Shown: positions 33,576 through 42,934, counted from the first letter of the stretch. The stretch is DNA of 64,000 nt from Spongiibacteraceae bacterium (GCA_028280715.1 JANQLG010000023.1:1-64000); one strand, 5' to 3'. The notes: generated by a model not told the origin, from the sequence alone. Translations and numbers: made by a program.

Positions 33576-34706
33576 TTAATTGGATGGTGGAAGCTTAGAG
33601 GGTGGAACAAACCCATCCGTCAGTGTTTTCATAAAGGCTACTAGTGCTTCCACTTCTCCATCGGTCAACTTCAGATCACCTAATTCTTCGGTATTGAGAT
33701 TTTGCATAATCTCCGGCTTGCCCCAGCTATCTTTGACGTCGCGGGTATTATAAAAGTCGACGACTTCTTCCAGCGTTTCGAAGATGCCGTTATGCATGTA
33801 GGGCGGTGTTTTGTCGATATTGCGTAACGTTAGTACTTTGAACTTGCCGGTTTCAACAGAAGCGTTGTCGATATGCGGGTTATTGGCAAGGCCGGTATCG
33901 ACATATTCTTCACCTGCTGAATTAAAACTTTTTGCCATTGAAAAGAAGGGAAGCTTATCTGGACGTGGTAAGCCGAGGTTATCGTAGGTGAAATCAGTAA
34001 ATAGAGGTGGTTCCATATTGTCGCCCACACGGTTTGGATGACAAGCAGCGCAGTTACCTTTGTCTTCGGCTTCAAAAACTTCCAGGCCTTTTTGTTCGAG
34101 GGCGGTTAGCTTCACTTTGCCCTTAAGGTAATAATCATACTTCGATGTAAAGGTGGCGAATTCGGGGCCGCTTTCATAGGTGGCGATGGCATCGGTAATG
34201 GCGTCCATCGCCTTCGTTTCGTCATTCCATATATCTTCACCATACAGTTCTTCCAGCATGGAGGCATAGGTCGCCACTTTGACTTTTGCTACCACACTGG
34301 CGTTATCGGCATTGCCCATTTCTAATGGGTTAGTGAAAGGGCCGGCTGCCTGTTGGCGAAGACTAAAGGCGCGACCATCAAGGAAGAAGCCGCCCACCCA
34401 GTGCTGCTCTTCATCATCCCAATAGAGTTCGGGGTTGAATTTAATATAACTAATGGCCGGTGCATTGCGGTTGCCGAAGAGTGCAGGGTTGGCGCCAGGG
34501 CTCACCATATTGTTTGGGTCGCTATGGAAGGCATCGGCACGGTGGCAACTATTACAGGATTGACCAGCAGGTTCAGACAACTGAGTGTCATTGAACAGAA
34601 GCTTGCCGAGAATGGCTTTGGTGGGCGTGTCTAGATTTGTTGAATTTTCAGCCAGTGCCAGCGTAGGTATGACGGTGGTAAATAGAAAAAGGGTTATATA
34701 TCGCAT
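33576..34706 (-). CDS. Di-haem cytochrome c peroxidase family protein
   Basis: Periplasmic 376-residue member of the CcpA/MauG family, which reduces hydrogen peroxide with electrons from c-type cytochromes or modifies proteins. The signal peptide ends near LALAE. Haem-binding motifs are CNSCH and CAACH, with the family segments LGKLLFNDTQLSEPAGQSC, GGFFLDGRAFSLRQQAAGPFTNPLEMGN, and KVLTLRNIDKTPPYMHNGIFETLEEVVDFYN. The MauG versus peroxidase question needs the distal haem ligand and is not decided here. It is convergent with aas. With the DHOR cytochrome at 21 kb it makes two secreted di-haem proteins in the window. Confidence 0.88.
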   Translation of the reverse strand: MRYITLFLFTTVIPTLALAENSTNLDTPTKAILGKLLFNDTQLSEPAGQSCNSCHRADAFHSDPNNMVSPGANPALFGNRNAPAISYIKFNPELYWDDEEQHWVGGFFLDGRAFSLRQQAAGPFTNPLEMGNADNASVVAKVKVATYASMLEELYGEDIWNDETKAMDAITDAIATYESGPEFATFTSKYDYYLKGKVKLTALEQKGLEVFEAEDKGNCAACHPNRVGDNMEPPLFTDFTYDNLGLPRPDKLPFFSMAKSFNSAGEEYVDTGLANNPHIDNASVETGKFKVLTLRNIDKTPPYMHNGIFETLEEVVDFYNTRDVKDSWGKPEIMQNLNTEELGDLKLTDGEVEALVAFMKTLTDGFVPPSKLPPSN

Positions 34707-35153
34707 TGTGTCTGTGCTTATTGTAAAAATCTTGTACTTACTATAAAGAAGGAAATTCTACCATGAATAAATCGAAAGTCTAAGTGATAATGATTTGTAT
34801 TTGCATTTAAGTGTTGCTATAGTTCGTTTTGTTGCCCCGACTACTCCGTTAGAGAACCTCAAAAGGGTGGAGTAACGGGGTTAACAATCGATTATCCATC
34901 GATCCCATTTGCCAGCCACTCAGCTGAAAACTGTTTTGTTACTCTTCGTACTTGCATAACAGTTGAATGGCTGGCGATTTTTCCCTTCTCTCTGTTAATT
35001 AACTAAATCATGTAACTACACCACAACTACACCACATAACTACATCACGGTGCGTGGTTCTTTCATTTAACGGACATAAAAGTTCCGTAATTCCGTCATA
35101 TTTGATGGCTATGTTGTGCCTGTATTCAACCAATGTTCACCAAGGAGTTGATT
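34707..35153. other. Non-coding region with nested inverted repeats and a short tandem repeat
   Basis: Upstream region of both the peroxidase gene and the small ORF. It holds an imperfect repeat CCCCG-ACT-ACTCC / GGAGT-AA-CGGGG (34835-34847, 34869-34880). A nested hairpin follows: GCCAGCCA 34911-34918 with TGGCTGGC 34968-34975, and inside it AACTGTT 34929-34935 with AACAGTT 34958-34964. The nested hairpin is followed by GATTTTTCCC. Three tandem copies of AACTACACCAC-like sequence lie at 35014-35048. This could be a structured RNA or a terminator; no known family was recognised. Confidence 0.35.
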
Positions 35154-35351
35154 ATGGGGCAGAAGGCTAAACCCGCGACGAGTGCGAGTGTGGTGTTGCG
35201 TGAAACTGAAAGACAAGAAATAGAACGGCAGGTTCAGGAATTTTTAGCCAAGGGTGGCAAAATAGAAAATGTAAATATGCATCAAGTTGATGCCAAACCC
35301 GTTGGCAGAGTTTGGCGCCCGAACTTTTCAGGTAGCATCGACACCTTTTAG
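35154..35351 (+). CDS. Small hypothetical protein
   Basis: A 65-residue cytoplasmic protein. The ATG at 35154 is chosen because AAGGAG (35142-35147) is ideally placed; an upstream ATG at 35133 overlaps that site. The sequence has a charged helix (RETERQEIERQVQEFLAKGGKIENV) and a basic, Trp-containing C-terminus (GRVWRPNFSGSIDTF). The QEFLAKGGKI stretch occurs in small uncharacterised gammaproteobacterial proteins, but no function is known to me. A strong terminator follows directly, which supports its being a real, independently expressed gene. Confidence 0.6.
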   Translation: MGQKAKPATSASVVLRETERQEIERQVQEFLAKGGKIENVNMHQVDAKPVGRVWRPNFSGSIDTF

Positions 35352-35361
35352 TTGTGTAATT

Positions 35362-35390
35362 AAAAAAGCCCGATTCGACCGGGCTTTTTT
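35362..35390 (+). terminator. Rho-independent terminator
   Basis: AAAAAAGCCCG-ATTCGAC-CGGGCTTTTTT: 11-bp stem with U-tract, starting 10 bases after the stop of the small ORF. It can act in both directions. A second hairpin ATTGCCG...CGGCAAT follows at 35401-35424 near the dapD end, without a U-tract. Confidence 0.9.
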
Positions 35391-35450
35391 AATCAGTTTT
35401 ATTGCCGTCTTATAAAGCGGCAATAAATCAGAGCAGCTATTAATTGCTAG

Positions 35451-36488
35451 TTAATTGTTGGAGTGAAGCTCTTCGTTAAGCTCCACAGCTGTTTTGTTGG
35501 TCAGGCATTCAACAGCTCCAGTGCTGGAGTTGCGACGGAATAACAGGTCGGACTGTCCAGCCAGGTCGCGAGCCTTGGCCGTGTTGACCGCATTACCTTG
35601 TTCATCGATCATCGCTACTTTGGTGCCTGCTGTGATGTAAAGGCCGGACTCAACTGTGCAGCGGTCTCCCAGTGGAATACCGATACCGGCGTTGGCGCCG
35701 ATCAAGCATTCTTTGCCAACAGAAATAACAATATTGCCGCCACCGGATAGTGTCCCCATGGTTGAGCTGCCGCCACCAAGGTCAGAACCAGAACCAACAA
35801 ACACGCCAGCCGAGATACGACCCTCAATCATTCCCGGCCCTTCGGTGCCGGCATTAAAATTCACGAAGCCTTCGTGCATGATAGTTGTGCCTTCTCCGAT
35901 GTAAGCGCCGAGACGGACACGCGCCGTGTGTGCAATACGCACGCCTGCAGGTACCACATAGTTAGTCATTTTTGGAAATTTATCGACGCAGTCTACAGTC
36001 AGCTCTTCGCCGTTCAGGCGGGCATTGAGTTGTGCCTGAGGCAATTCTTCCAGATCAATGGCGCCTTTATTGGTCCAGGCGACATTGGGAAGTGTACCGA
36101 ATAGGCCATTGAGGTTAATACCATGAGGTTTAACTAAACGGTGAGAGAGTAATTGCAACTTTAGATAGCCTTCAGCAACGGAGGCAGGGTTGTCATCATT
36201 GGCTAATACCGTAGCGACTAAAGGTCGAACACTGGTTTTGAATGTCTTGATAACATCTGCCTGTTCGGATTCACCAGTACTGCGGAGCGCTGATTCCAGT
36301 TCATTTAGTTCTCCGGGGTTAAGTTCAATGACTGTATTGCCACCAGAATAATCGAGTGTGGAAGTGATAGCGTTGACTAAGTCCGCACTGGGGGTGAGCA
36401 CAGGATTTGGGTAGAAAACCTCCAGCCACTTGCCTTTGGCATTTTGAGTACCGACACCGAAACCAATGCTAAACAATTGCTCGCTCAT
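35451..36488 (-). CDS. dapD: 2,3,4,5-tetrahydropyridine-2,6-dicarboxylate N-succinyltransferase
   Basis: Succinylates tetrahydrodipicolinate in the lysine and meso-diaminopimelate pathway. At 345 residues it is the long Pseudomonas-type form (start LFSIGFGVGTQNAKGKWLEV), not the 274-residue E. coli type. The C-terminal left-handed beta-helix shows hexapeptide repeats such as TARVRLGAYIGEGTTIMHE, GPGMIEGRISAGVFVGSGSDLGGG and GKECLIGANAGIGIPLGD. AAGGT lies before the ATG. Its partner in the pathway, dapC, is two genes upstream on the same strand. Confidence 0.93.
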   Translation of the reverse strand: MSEQLFSIGFGVGTQNAKGKWLEVFYPNPVLTPSADLVNAITSTLDYSGGNTVIELNPGELNELESALRSTGESEQADVIKTFKTSVRPLVATVLANDDNPASVAEGYLKLQLLSHRLVKPHGINLNGLFGTLPNVAWTNKGAIDLEELPQAQLNARLNGEELTVDCVDKFPKMTNYVVPAGVRIAHTARVRLGAYIGEGTTIMHEGFVNFNAGTEGPGMIEGRISAGVFVGSGSDLGGGSSTMGTLSGGGNIVISVGKECLIGANAGIGIPLGDRCTVESGLYITAGTKVAMIDEQGNAVNTAKARDLAGQSDLLFRRNSSTGAVECLTNKTAVELNEELHSNN

Positions 36489-36498
36489 ATTTGTTACC

Positions 36499-36849
36499 TT
36501 AACTATTTAAAAATTGCTCGTAGTCTTTATCTTTAAAGCCCGTTAAAAAAGTACCGCCCTTATCCAGCAGCGGGCGTTTGAATAGGGTTGGGTTTTCAAC
36601 AATGGCTTTCACCGCTGACTGGCTATCCATGCTGTCTCGCATATTGGGGGATAGTGATTTCCAAGTTGTGCTGCGTTTATTGATAATGGTTTCCCAACCG
36701 AGTTGTTGAATCCATGCTGATACATTAGCCGAAGTCAGACCGTCCGCTCGTACGTCATGAAACTGGTAAGCGACGTCGTTTTGATCCAACCATTTGCAGG
36801 CTTTTTTCACTGTGTCGCAGTTCTTAATGCCGTAAACTGTTATCGTCAT
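36499..36849 (-). CDS. ArsC/Spx-family reductase (YffB-like)
   Basis: Small thioredoxin-fold protein (116 residues) of the ArsC/Spx group. It opens with VYGIKNCDTVKKACKWL, in which a single Cys follows the first strand. The Arg that ArsC uses is in the C-terminal part (NPTLFKRPLLDKGG). It resembles YffB rather than a true arsenate reductase, and no ars genes are nearby. Its placement next to dapD is a conserved arrangement in pseudomonads and relatives. Its cellular substrate is unknown. Ten bases separate its stop from the dapD start, so the two are probably co-transcribed. Confidence 0.85.
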   Translation of the reverse strand: MTITVYGIKNCDTVKKACKWLDQNDVAYQFHDVRADGLTSANVSAWIQQLGWETIINKRSTTWKSLSPNMRDSMDSQSAVKAIVENPTLFKRPLLDKGGTFLTGFKDKDYEQFLNS

Positions 36850-36988
36850 TTTTGGTTCTGAATTTTTTGCTGAAATTAAAGGCGGGCTAGCATAGCAGAT
36901 TGCACACTGGTTTGCATAAGAAGGGCACTTCTCATAAGAGTATTTCGCATCAGGATATATTGTATAAGATAAAACACCGTGAGCAGAC

Positions 36989-37642
36989 TCAGGCTTTGTT
37001 TACTTTTTTGGGCTTTTTCCGGTTTGGATAACAGGTAGTACAGATTTCACATACAGTGCCATCACAACCACGAGCAGAGCAAAATTCCCGACCGTAATAG
37101 ATAATTTGCAAATGTAGCGCATTCCATTTCTCTTTTGGAAATAAGCGTTTTAGATCTTTCTCTGTTTGAGTGACATTTTTACCGCTGGTTAATCCCCAGC
37201 GTTGTGCCAGCCGGTGGATGTGCGTATCAACGGGGAAAGCGGGTTCCCCGAAAGCCTGTGACATAACAACACTGGCAGTTTTATGGCCAACGCCTGGTAA
37301 TTGTTCCAGAGCAAGCATGTCTGCAGGAACTTCGCCATCATAGTCTTCAACCAAAATTTCCGACAACCGCTTAATAGCCTTTGACTTTTGTGGCGATAAA
37401 CCACAAGGGCGGATAATAACTTGAATAGATTCCACAGATTGCTTGGCCATATCAAAAGGATTATTTGCGAGTTTAAATAATGCCGGCGTAACTTGGTTGA
37501 CTCGCTCGTCTGTGCATTGTGCTGATAACAATACCGCCACTAATAGCGTAAAGGGATCACTATGACTAAGAGGGATAGGGGGGTGCGGATAAAGGGCCTG
37601 TAATTTATCTTGAATGTATTCGACGCGTTCTTTTTTTAGCAT
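36989..37642 (-). CDS. nth: Endonuclease III
   Basis: DNA glycosylase/AP lyase that removes oxidised pyrimidines. The ATG at 37642 gives 217 residues and aligns with the usual N-terminus (MLKKERVEYIQDKLQALYPHP); a longer frame reaches a TTG at 37738 inside dapC and is unlikely. The helix-hairpin-helix LEQLPGVGHKTASVVM contains the catalytic Lys, and the Asp is in VDTHIHRLAQRWGL. The Fe-S region reads CSARGCDGTVCEICTTC. Its Cys spacing differs from the C-x6-C-x2-C-x5-C of E. coli Nth, although four ligands are available. It sits between the arsC-like gene and dapC. Confidence 0.9.
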   Translation of the reverse strand: MLKKERVEYIQDKLQALYPHPPIPLSHSDPFTLLVAVLLSAQCTDERVNQVTPALFKLANNPFDMAKQSVESIQVIIRPCGLSPQKSKAIKRLSEILVEDYDGEVPADMLALEQLPGVGHKTASVVMSQAFGEPAFPVDTHIHRLAQRWGLTSGKNVTQTEKDLKRLFPKEKWNALHLQIIYYGREFCSARGCDGTVCEICTTCYPNRKKPKKVNKA

Positions 37643-37691
37643 GACAGATGAGTCGGATGTCTGAAGCTTGACCTCTGACGCACGCCTCCTT

Positions 37692-38891
37692 TTAACTGGT
37701 GGTTTTGATAAATTGTTTAATACGTGTAGCGGCTTCAATGCATTCGTCTAATTCTGCTACTAGCGCCATACGAATTCTATTTGCTCCTGGGTTAAAACCG
37801 TTAACTTCTCTGGCAAGGAATTGGCCGGGAAGTACAGTGATGTTTTGTTCAGCAAACAGTTTTTGGGCAAATTCAGTATCGTTGTAGGGCGTTTTTGCCC
37901 AGAGATAAAAGCTGGCATCCGGCATATCGACATCGATACAACTATCCAATTCATTTAATACGGCGTTAAATTTATTTCGGTATTTCGCACGGTTTTCGAT
38001 AACGTGTTCTTCATCGGACCAGGCAGCAATGCTGGCGTGTTGATTTTGTAGTGGCATGGCACAACCGTGATAGGTTCGGTAAAGCAAATAGGGTTTCAGG
38101 ATATTTGCATCACCCGCCACAAAGCCAGATCTTAAGCCGGGAAGGTTGGATCGTTTTGATAAACTGTGAAAAACGACACAACTTTTGAAGTCCGTTCTGC
38201 CCATTTCAGCGCAGGCTTGTAACAGCCCTGCAGGCGGATTATCTTCATCAAAGTACAGTTCTGAATAGCACTCATCGCTGGCGATAATAAAATCATAACG
38301 GTCGGCCAGTTCAATCAATTTAATTAAATCGTCGGTGGACATCACTGCGCCGGTCGGGTTGCCCGGAGAGCAGATGTAGAGCAATTGGCATTGCTGCCAG
38401 GTTTGTTCTGAAACTGAGTCAAAATCTGGAAGAAAACGATTTTCTTCAGTGCAGGATAAATAGACCGGTTCTGCACCGGCTAGCAGCGCCGCGCCTTCGT
38501 AAATCTGGTAGAAAGGATTTGGACTCAGCACCAACGGCGACTTGCTTCTATCCACTACGGCCTGGGCGAATGAAAATAACGCTTCTCGTGTACCGTTGAC
38601 GGGTAATACCTGTGTGTTTGGTTCGATACTGTTGGCAGGTAATTGGAAACGATTGATCAGCCAGTTTGCAATAGCATGACGCAATTCTGGAATACCCAAT
38701 GTAACCGGGTAATTTGTGAGTTTGTCGCTGTGATCAGCTAATACTTCTTTAATGAAGTCAGGTGCCTGATGCTTGGGTTCGCCAATGGATAGCGCAATAT
38801 GTTGCAAAGATGATGGCGGAGTGATGTCTTCCTTTAATGCATTTAGACGTTGAAATGGATAGGGGTGTAATTTTTGTAGATCGGGATTCAT
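37692..38891 (-). CDS. dapC: Succinyldiaminopimelate transaminase
   Basis: PLP-dependent class I/II aminotransferase of the lysine/meso-DAP pathway, 399 residues. The N-terminus QKLHPYPFQRLNALKEDITPP is typical of this gammaproteobacterial DapC. The PLP-binding lysine is in FHSLSKRSNLPGLRSGFV, and CSPGNPTGAVMS and IASDECYSELYF are the other cofactor segments. It lies in the same strand and neighbourhood as dapD, which acts just before it in the pathway. It ends 50 bases before the chosen nth start and begins 14 bases after the glnD stop, so the genes are closely spaced. Confidence 0.92.
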   Translation of the reverse strand: MNPDLQKLHPYPFQRLNALKEDITPPSSLQHIALSIGEPKHQAPDFIKEVLADHSDKLTNYPVTLGIPELRHAIANWLINRFQLPANSIEPNTQVLPVNGTREALFSFAQAVVDRSKSPLVLSPNPFYQIYEGAALLAGAEPVYLSCTEENRFLPDFDSVSEQTWQQCQLLYICSPGNPTGAVMSTDDLIKLIELADRYDFIIASDECYSELYFDEDNPPAGLLQACAEMGRTDFKSCVVFHSLSKRSNLPGLRSGFVAGDANILKPYLLYRTYHGCAMPLQNQHASIAAWSDEEHVIENRAKYRNKFNAVLNELDSCIDVDMPDASFYLWAKTPYNDTEFAQKLFAEQNITVLPGQFLAREVNGFNPGANRIRMALVAELDECIEAATRIKQFIKTTS

Positions 38892-38905
38892 TCGTAATGC
38901 GCTGT

Positions 38906-41593
38906 CTAGGCAGCAGCCTGTTCGTCCAATTCTTTGCAGATAGCCTTTTGGATGGCTTCGCAGAGTTCTGGGTCTTCTATAGGCTGTTGATTTTGATTGG
39001 TAATAAAAAACACGTCTTCCACACGCTCACCGAGAGTAGCAATTTTGGCATTCTGCAAATAGACATTAAAGTCCAAAAAGATGCGGGCTATTCTTGCGAG
39101 TAATCCCGGACGATCAGGTGTTAGAACTTCCAGCACGCTGTAACCGCCGTCAATGTCAGTGGCAATGCTGGTACGTGTTGGTACAGAGAATAAACGCAAT
39201 TGTCTCGGCGTGCGCTTTTGCATAATTTCCTGATAAGCATCGGCTTGTTTGACGTACTCGGTCAGGAACTGCTTAATGTGCTGAATACGATCGGGATCAT
39301 CGCCAATAGGCTCATTGTTTTCATTCAATACATAAAAAGTATCGAGCGTTAAACCATTACCAGAATTATAGATACGAGCGTCCTGAATATTTAAATTCAG
39401 TTGTTCTAGGCCTGCGGCCATCATGGCAAATAATGAAGCTTGATCTCTGGTGTGAATAAAAATTTGCGTGGCGCCTTCGTAATCCAGATCGCCGCTTTCT
39501 TTAACCAGTATTAACGGTTCTTTAGAATGAGTGTGCTGACTGATGGCTTCGGTATGCCAGACAATGTCATCAATTTTTTCACGCAGAAAATATTCGTCGC
39601 CGGTATTGGCCCAGAGAATTCTGATTTCTCCCTCAGTAAAACCGATACCTTCCAGCTTTTCGATGGCCATTTCCTGGGTATCTTTAATCCATTCAGTTCT
39701 GTCAATGGGGTTTTCGAGGCCGCGTCTCAAGGCCCGATTAGTTTCAACATAAAGCTGACGTAATAAAGATGCTCGCCAACTGTTCCATAAGTTAGGGTTT
39801 GTAGCGTTAATGTCGGCGATGGTTAACGCGAATAAATAATCAAGGTGTACCTGGTCGCCGACAGTTTTTGCAAACTGGTTGACTACTTCAGGATCAGAAA
39901 TATCCTGTCGTTGCGCAACAGCTGACATAAGTAGGTGATGTTCAACCAGCCAACATACCAGGTTGGTATCGCGTTTATTCAGTTCATGCCGTTCGCAAAA
40001 TGCTCTGGCATCAATGACGCCTAAAAGGGAGTGGTCGCCACCGCGTCCTTTAGCGATATCGTGGTAAAGTCCGGCTATAAACAATAATTCAATTTTTGGC
40101 AGGCGTTTGACAATACGTGCTGCAACAGGAAATTTTTTTTGCGCTTCTTCATAATGAAAGCGGCGCATATTTTTAATTACTTCCATTGTGTGCGCATCGA
40201 CTGAATAGATATGGAATAGGTCGTGCTGCATTTGCCCGATAATTCTTCCAAATTCGGGCAAATATTTACCCAATACACCAAAGCGCAACATGCGGCGCAA
40301 TTGCAATGCAACTTTTTGTGGTGAGCGCAACAGATCTATAAAGTAGCGACAATTCTTTGGGTTATTGCGGAATTCATCGTCGATTAAATGCCGGTTTTGA
40401 CGAATTAATCGAATCGTATTGGCGCGAGCACCATCAATACTTTTGTTTTGCGCCATGAGCACAAAGATTTCCAACAATGCCGATGGGGTGCGTTCAAAGA
40501 CTTTATCGTGAGTGACTTCGATGTGACCATTTCTGACGCGGAAGCGTGGATTGATTTCGTAAATACTTTCCGCTTCGCAGGCGCGCAAAATGGTTTCATC
40601 GAAATGTTGCATCAATACGTCGTTGAGTTCACCTAATGTAAAAGCATAGCGGTAATACTGTTGCATAAATTGTTCGACTGCCATTTTGGCGTCGTCATCT
40701 TCGAAGCCAAACATTTTTGCCAGAATACGCTGGTGATCAAATAGCAGGCGATCTTCTTCTCGGCCAGCAATCATATGCAGTGCATAGCGTACGCGCCACA
40801 AAAATTCCAGGCCGCTATCGAACAGGTTCAGTTCTTCTTCATCAAGGAAACCGAGATCGAGTAGTGCTTCTCGGCTTTTTGCGCCGAAGTGCCGTTGGGC
40901 AATCCAGCTGATCATTTGAATATCGCGCAATCCGCCGGGTGAATTTTTGATATTGGCTTCAAGTTTGTATTCACTGTTGCCGTGTTTTTGGTGGCGCTGG
41001 ATTTGCTCATCCCACTTGGCACGAAAAAATTCGTGGCTAGGCCACATTTTGTCGGGGCTAATACCATCGGCCATGGTCTTATGAAGTTGCGTGGAGCCGG
41101 CCAGTGTCCTCGATTCCATCAAGTTAGTCACAATGGTGATATCTTTTGCTGCTTCACTAAGACACTGTTCGACAGTTCGCACACTGTGACCAATTTCCAG
41201 GCCGGTGTCCCAAAGCATAGTCACGAAATCACTTAAAACCTGTTGTTGAGCTTCCAGGCTTTGCTCATCCTTTAGCAAAATTAATAGGTCTATATCGGAG
41301 TGGGGATGTAGTTCTCCGCGGCCATATCCACCGACAGCAATTAAACTGCAACTGTTTGGAGTCCAGTCAAACAGTTGCCAACAAGATGTCAGTAACTGAT
41401 CAAAGAATTTTGCTCGCCCCCAAACCAGATCTTTGACATTCGCACCCTGTTGAAACTGCTGGTAAAGATAATCGCTGGTGCGTTCAATATTTTTTTTCAG
41501 CAGTGTAATCGGTGAGCTCGAGCTTTTTAGCGCCGTAGCCAGTAAAGCAGGATCAAAAACCGTTGTCGGAATGGAGAAGGGTTGTGCGCTCAT
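38906..41593 (-). CDS. glnD: [Protein-PII] uridylyltransferase/uridylyl-removing enzyme
   Basis: Sensor of glutamine that uridylylates or de-uridylylates PII proteins and so controls nitrogen metabolism. ATG at 41593 (895 residues) is preferred to a TTG at 41605. The nucleotidyltransferase site is GGYGRGELHPHSDIDLLIL. The HD domain that removes UMP has HDIAKGRGGDHS. Two ACT domains at the C-terminus (ATQIFIHTRDQASLFAMMAAGLEQ and YSVLEVLTPDRPGLLARIARIF) bind glutamine. It is placed between map and dapC, as in Pseudomonas. Confidence 0.95.
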   Translation of the reverse strand: MSAQPFSIPTTVFDPALLATALKSSSSPITLLKKNIERTSDYLYQQFQQGANVKDLVWGRAKFFDQLLTSCWQLFDWTPNSCSLIAVGGYGRGELHPHSDIDLLILLKDEQSLEAQQQVLSDFVTMLWDTGLEIGHSVRTVEQCLSEAAKDITIVTNLMESRTLAGSTQLHKTMADGISPDKMWPSHEFFRAKWDEQIQRHQKHGNSEYKLEANIKNSPGGLRDIQMISWIAQRHFGAKSREALLDLGFLDEEELNLFDSGLEFLWRVRYALHMIAGREEDRLLFDHQRILAKMFGFEDDDAKMAVEQFMQQYYRYAFTLGELNDVLMQHFDETILRACEAESIYEINPRFRVRNGHIEVTHDKVFERTPSALLEIFVLMAQNKSIDGARANTIRLIRQNRHLIDDEFRNNPKNCRYFIDLLRSPQKVALQLRRMLRFGVLGKYLPEFGRIIGQMQHDLFHIYSVDAHTMEVIKNMRRFHYEEAQKKFPVAARIVKRLPKIELLFIAGLYHDIAKGRGGDHSLLGVIDARAFCERHELNKRDTNLVCWLVEHHLLMSAVAQRQDISDPEVVNQFAKTVGDQVHLDYLFALTIADINATNPNLWNSWRASLLRQLYVETNRALRRGLENPIDRTEWIKDTQEMAIEKLEGIGFTEGEIRILWANTGDEYFLREKIDDIVWHTEAISQHTHSKEPLILVKESGDLDYEGATQIFIHTRDQASLFAMMAAGLEQLNLNIQDARIYNSGNGLTLDTFYVLNENNEPIGDDPDRIQHIKQFLTEYVKQADAYQEIMQKRTPRQLRLFSVPTRTSIATDIDGGYSVLEVLTPDRPGLLARIARIFLDFNVYLQNAKIATLGERVEDVFFITNQNQQPIEDPELCEAIQKAICKELDEQAAA

Positions 41594-41622
41594 TGCAGTT
41601 GCCAATGCTTAGCAGTTATAAA

Positions 41623-42405
41623 TTAGCGTTTGTAAAAAGGCTCGTCCGGGCGAGCCGTTAGCACTTCAACTCCGTTGTTAGTGACAACCATGGTGTGCTC
41701 CCACTGTGCGGATAGGCGATTGTCCTTAGTGGTTACGGTCCAGCCATCCTTTTTGTTGAGTTTTACATAACGTTTGCCGGCATTGAGCATTGGCTCTATG
41801 GTAAAGGTCATGCCTTCACGAAGTTCCAAGCCCGTATTTTTTTTTCCATAGTGTAGAACCTGAGGTTCTTCGTGGAAAACTTCACCAATTCCGTGGCCAC
41901 AGTATTCGCGCACCACAGAATAGTAATTAGACTCTGCGTGTTTTTGGATAACATGCCCAATGTCACCCAATGTAATACCAGGCTTTACAATGTCGATCGC
42001 TTTGTAGAGACATTCCTGAGTAATGCTAACCAGCCGCTCGGCATGCTTCAGTGGTTTGCCAACATGGAACATTTTGCTAGTGTCGCCGTGGAATCCATCT
42101 TTAATAACGGTGATATCAATATTAATGATATCGCCATCTTTCAACACCTTGCGAGCGGATGGAATACCATGACACACGACCTCGTTTACAGATGTGCAGA
42201 TTGATTTGGGAAAGCCATTGTAGTTAAGCGGCGCCGGAATCGCATTTTGGGTGTTGACGATATAGTCATGACAAATGCTATCCAATTCGTCTGTGGTTAT
42301 GCCAGGGACGACATGAGGGCCAATCATGTCCAGCACTTGCGCTGCCAATTGGCCTGCGACACGCATTTTTTCAATCTGGTCTGGCGTTTTTATGGAAACA
42401 GTCAT
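41623..42405 (-). CDS. map: Methionine aminopeptidase, type I
   Basis: Removes the initiator methionine from new proteins. At 260 residues it is the usual bacterial type Ia length. Metal-binding residues are visible in order: His in EVVCHGIPS, Asp in IINIDITVIKDGFHGDTSK, His in YCGHGIGEVFHEEPQVLHYG, Glu in FTIEPMLNAG and Glu in QWEHTMVV. It diverges from rpsB, the conserved arrangement in gammaproteobacteria, and lies 29 bases upstream of the glnD start. Confidence 0.95.
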   Translation of the reverse strand: MTVSIKTPDQIEKMRVAGQLAAQVLDMIGPHVVPGITTDELDSICHDYIVNTQNAIPAPLNYNGFPKSICTSVNEVVCHGIPSARKVLKDGDIINIDITVIKDGFHGDTSKMFHVGKPLKHAERLVSITQECLYKAIDIVKPGITLGDIGHVIQKHAESNYYSVVREYCGHGIGEVFHEEPQVLHYGKKNTGLELREGMTFTIEPMLNAGKRYVKLNKKDGWTVTTKDNRLSAQWEHTMVVTNNGVEVLTARPDEPFYKR

Positions 42406-42934
42406 GGTGCTCTTTGTTGATAAAGGCTGGTTGCTAGGGGTTATACGTTAAGTAAGGCTAAATAAGTTAATAATTAATAAATAGGCCAATAAATTGTTGT
42501 TTTTACTTAAGGTTGCGGAATATAGCAAATTGCCCCGCAAGTTCCTGGGCTGCGGGCGGGCTATTGTAAACTATGCATTGGGTTAAGGCACATAATATGT
42601 ATATAAAAAATCAATGCAGCCAATATTTTGGATATATACATTTTTTGCAGGGTTATAGGCGTCGCACCCGCGGCTTGACGTTAATGACTAAATTGCCACT
42701 TCCTCTTTATGTTGCTAACTCCTTGTGGTATAAAGCGCGCACTCAAATTCCGGGCCAGATATTCAGGTAGTTATGATGAGGTTTTGGTCAGGGTTTTGGG
42801 TAGTAAATTAATCATTAAATCCGCACATATATCGGCACAGTTGCCTGGGTGCCCTGAGAATGCAGCTTGTTTTAATGCATTTGGGGGTTGGCAGTTGGGA
42901 TATATGGAGGTCTAACCCATACATAGGTAATGTT
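42406..42934. promoter_or_regulatory. Divergent map/rpsB promoter region and rpsB leader
   Basis: About 530 non-coding bases. A -10-like TATAAA at 42729-42734 is followed directly by GCGCGC, the GC-rich discriminator of stringently controlled ribosomal promoters; the -35 is weak. This would give rpsB a leader of about 190 bases, long enough for the S2 autoregulation known for this leader in gammaproteobacteria. A TTGACG at 42675 may belong to a second promoter. Short frames here do not look coding. Confidence 0.4.

Noticed and set aside
37643-37738. Extended N-terminus of endonuclease III
   Set aside because: Needs a TTG start inside dapC; the ATG at 37642 matches the family's normal start.
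42573-42915. Short frames upstream of rpsB
   Set aside because: They lie in the promoter/leader of rpsB, have no coding character, and overlap the conserved start region.
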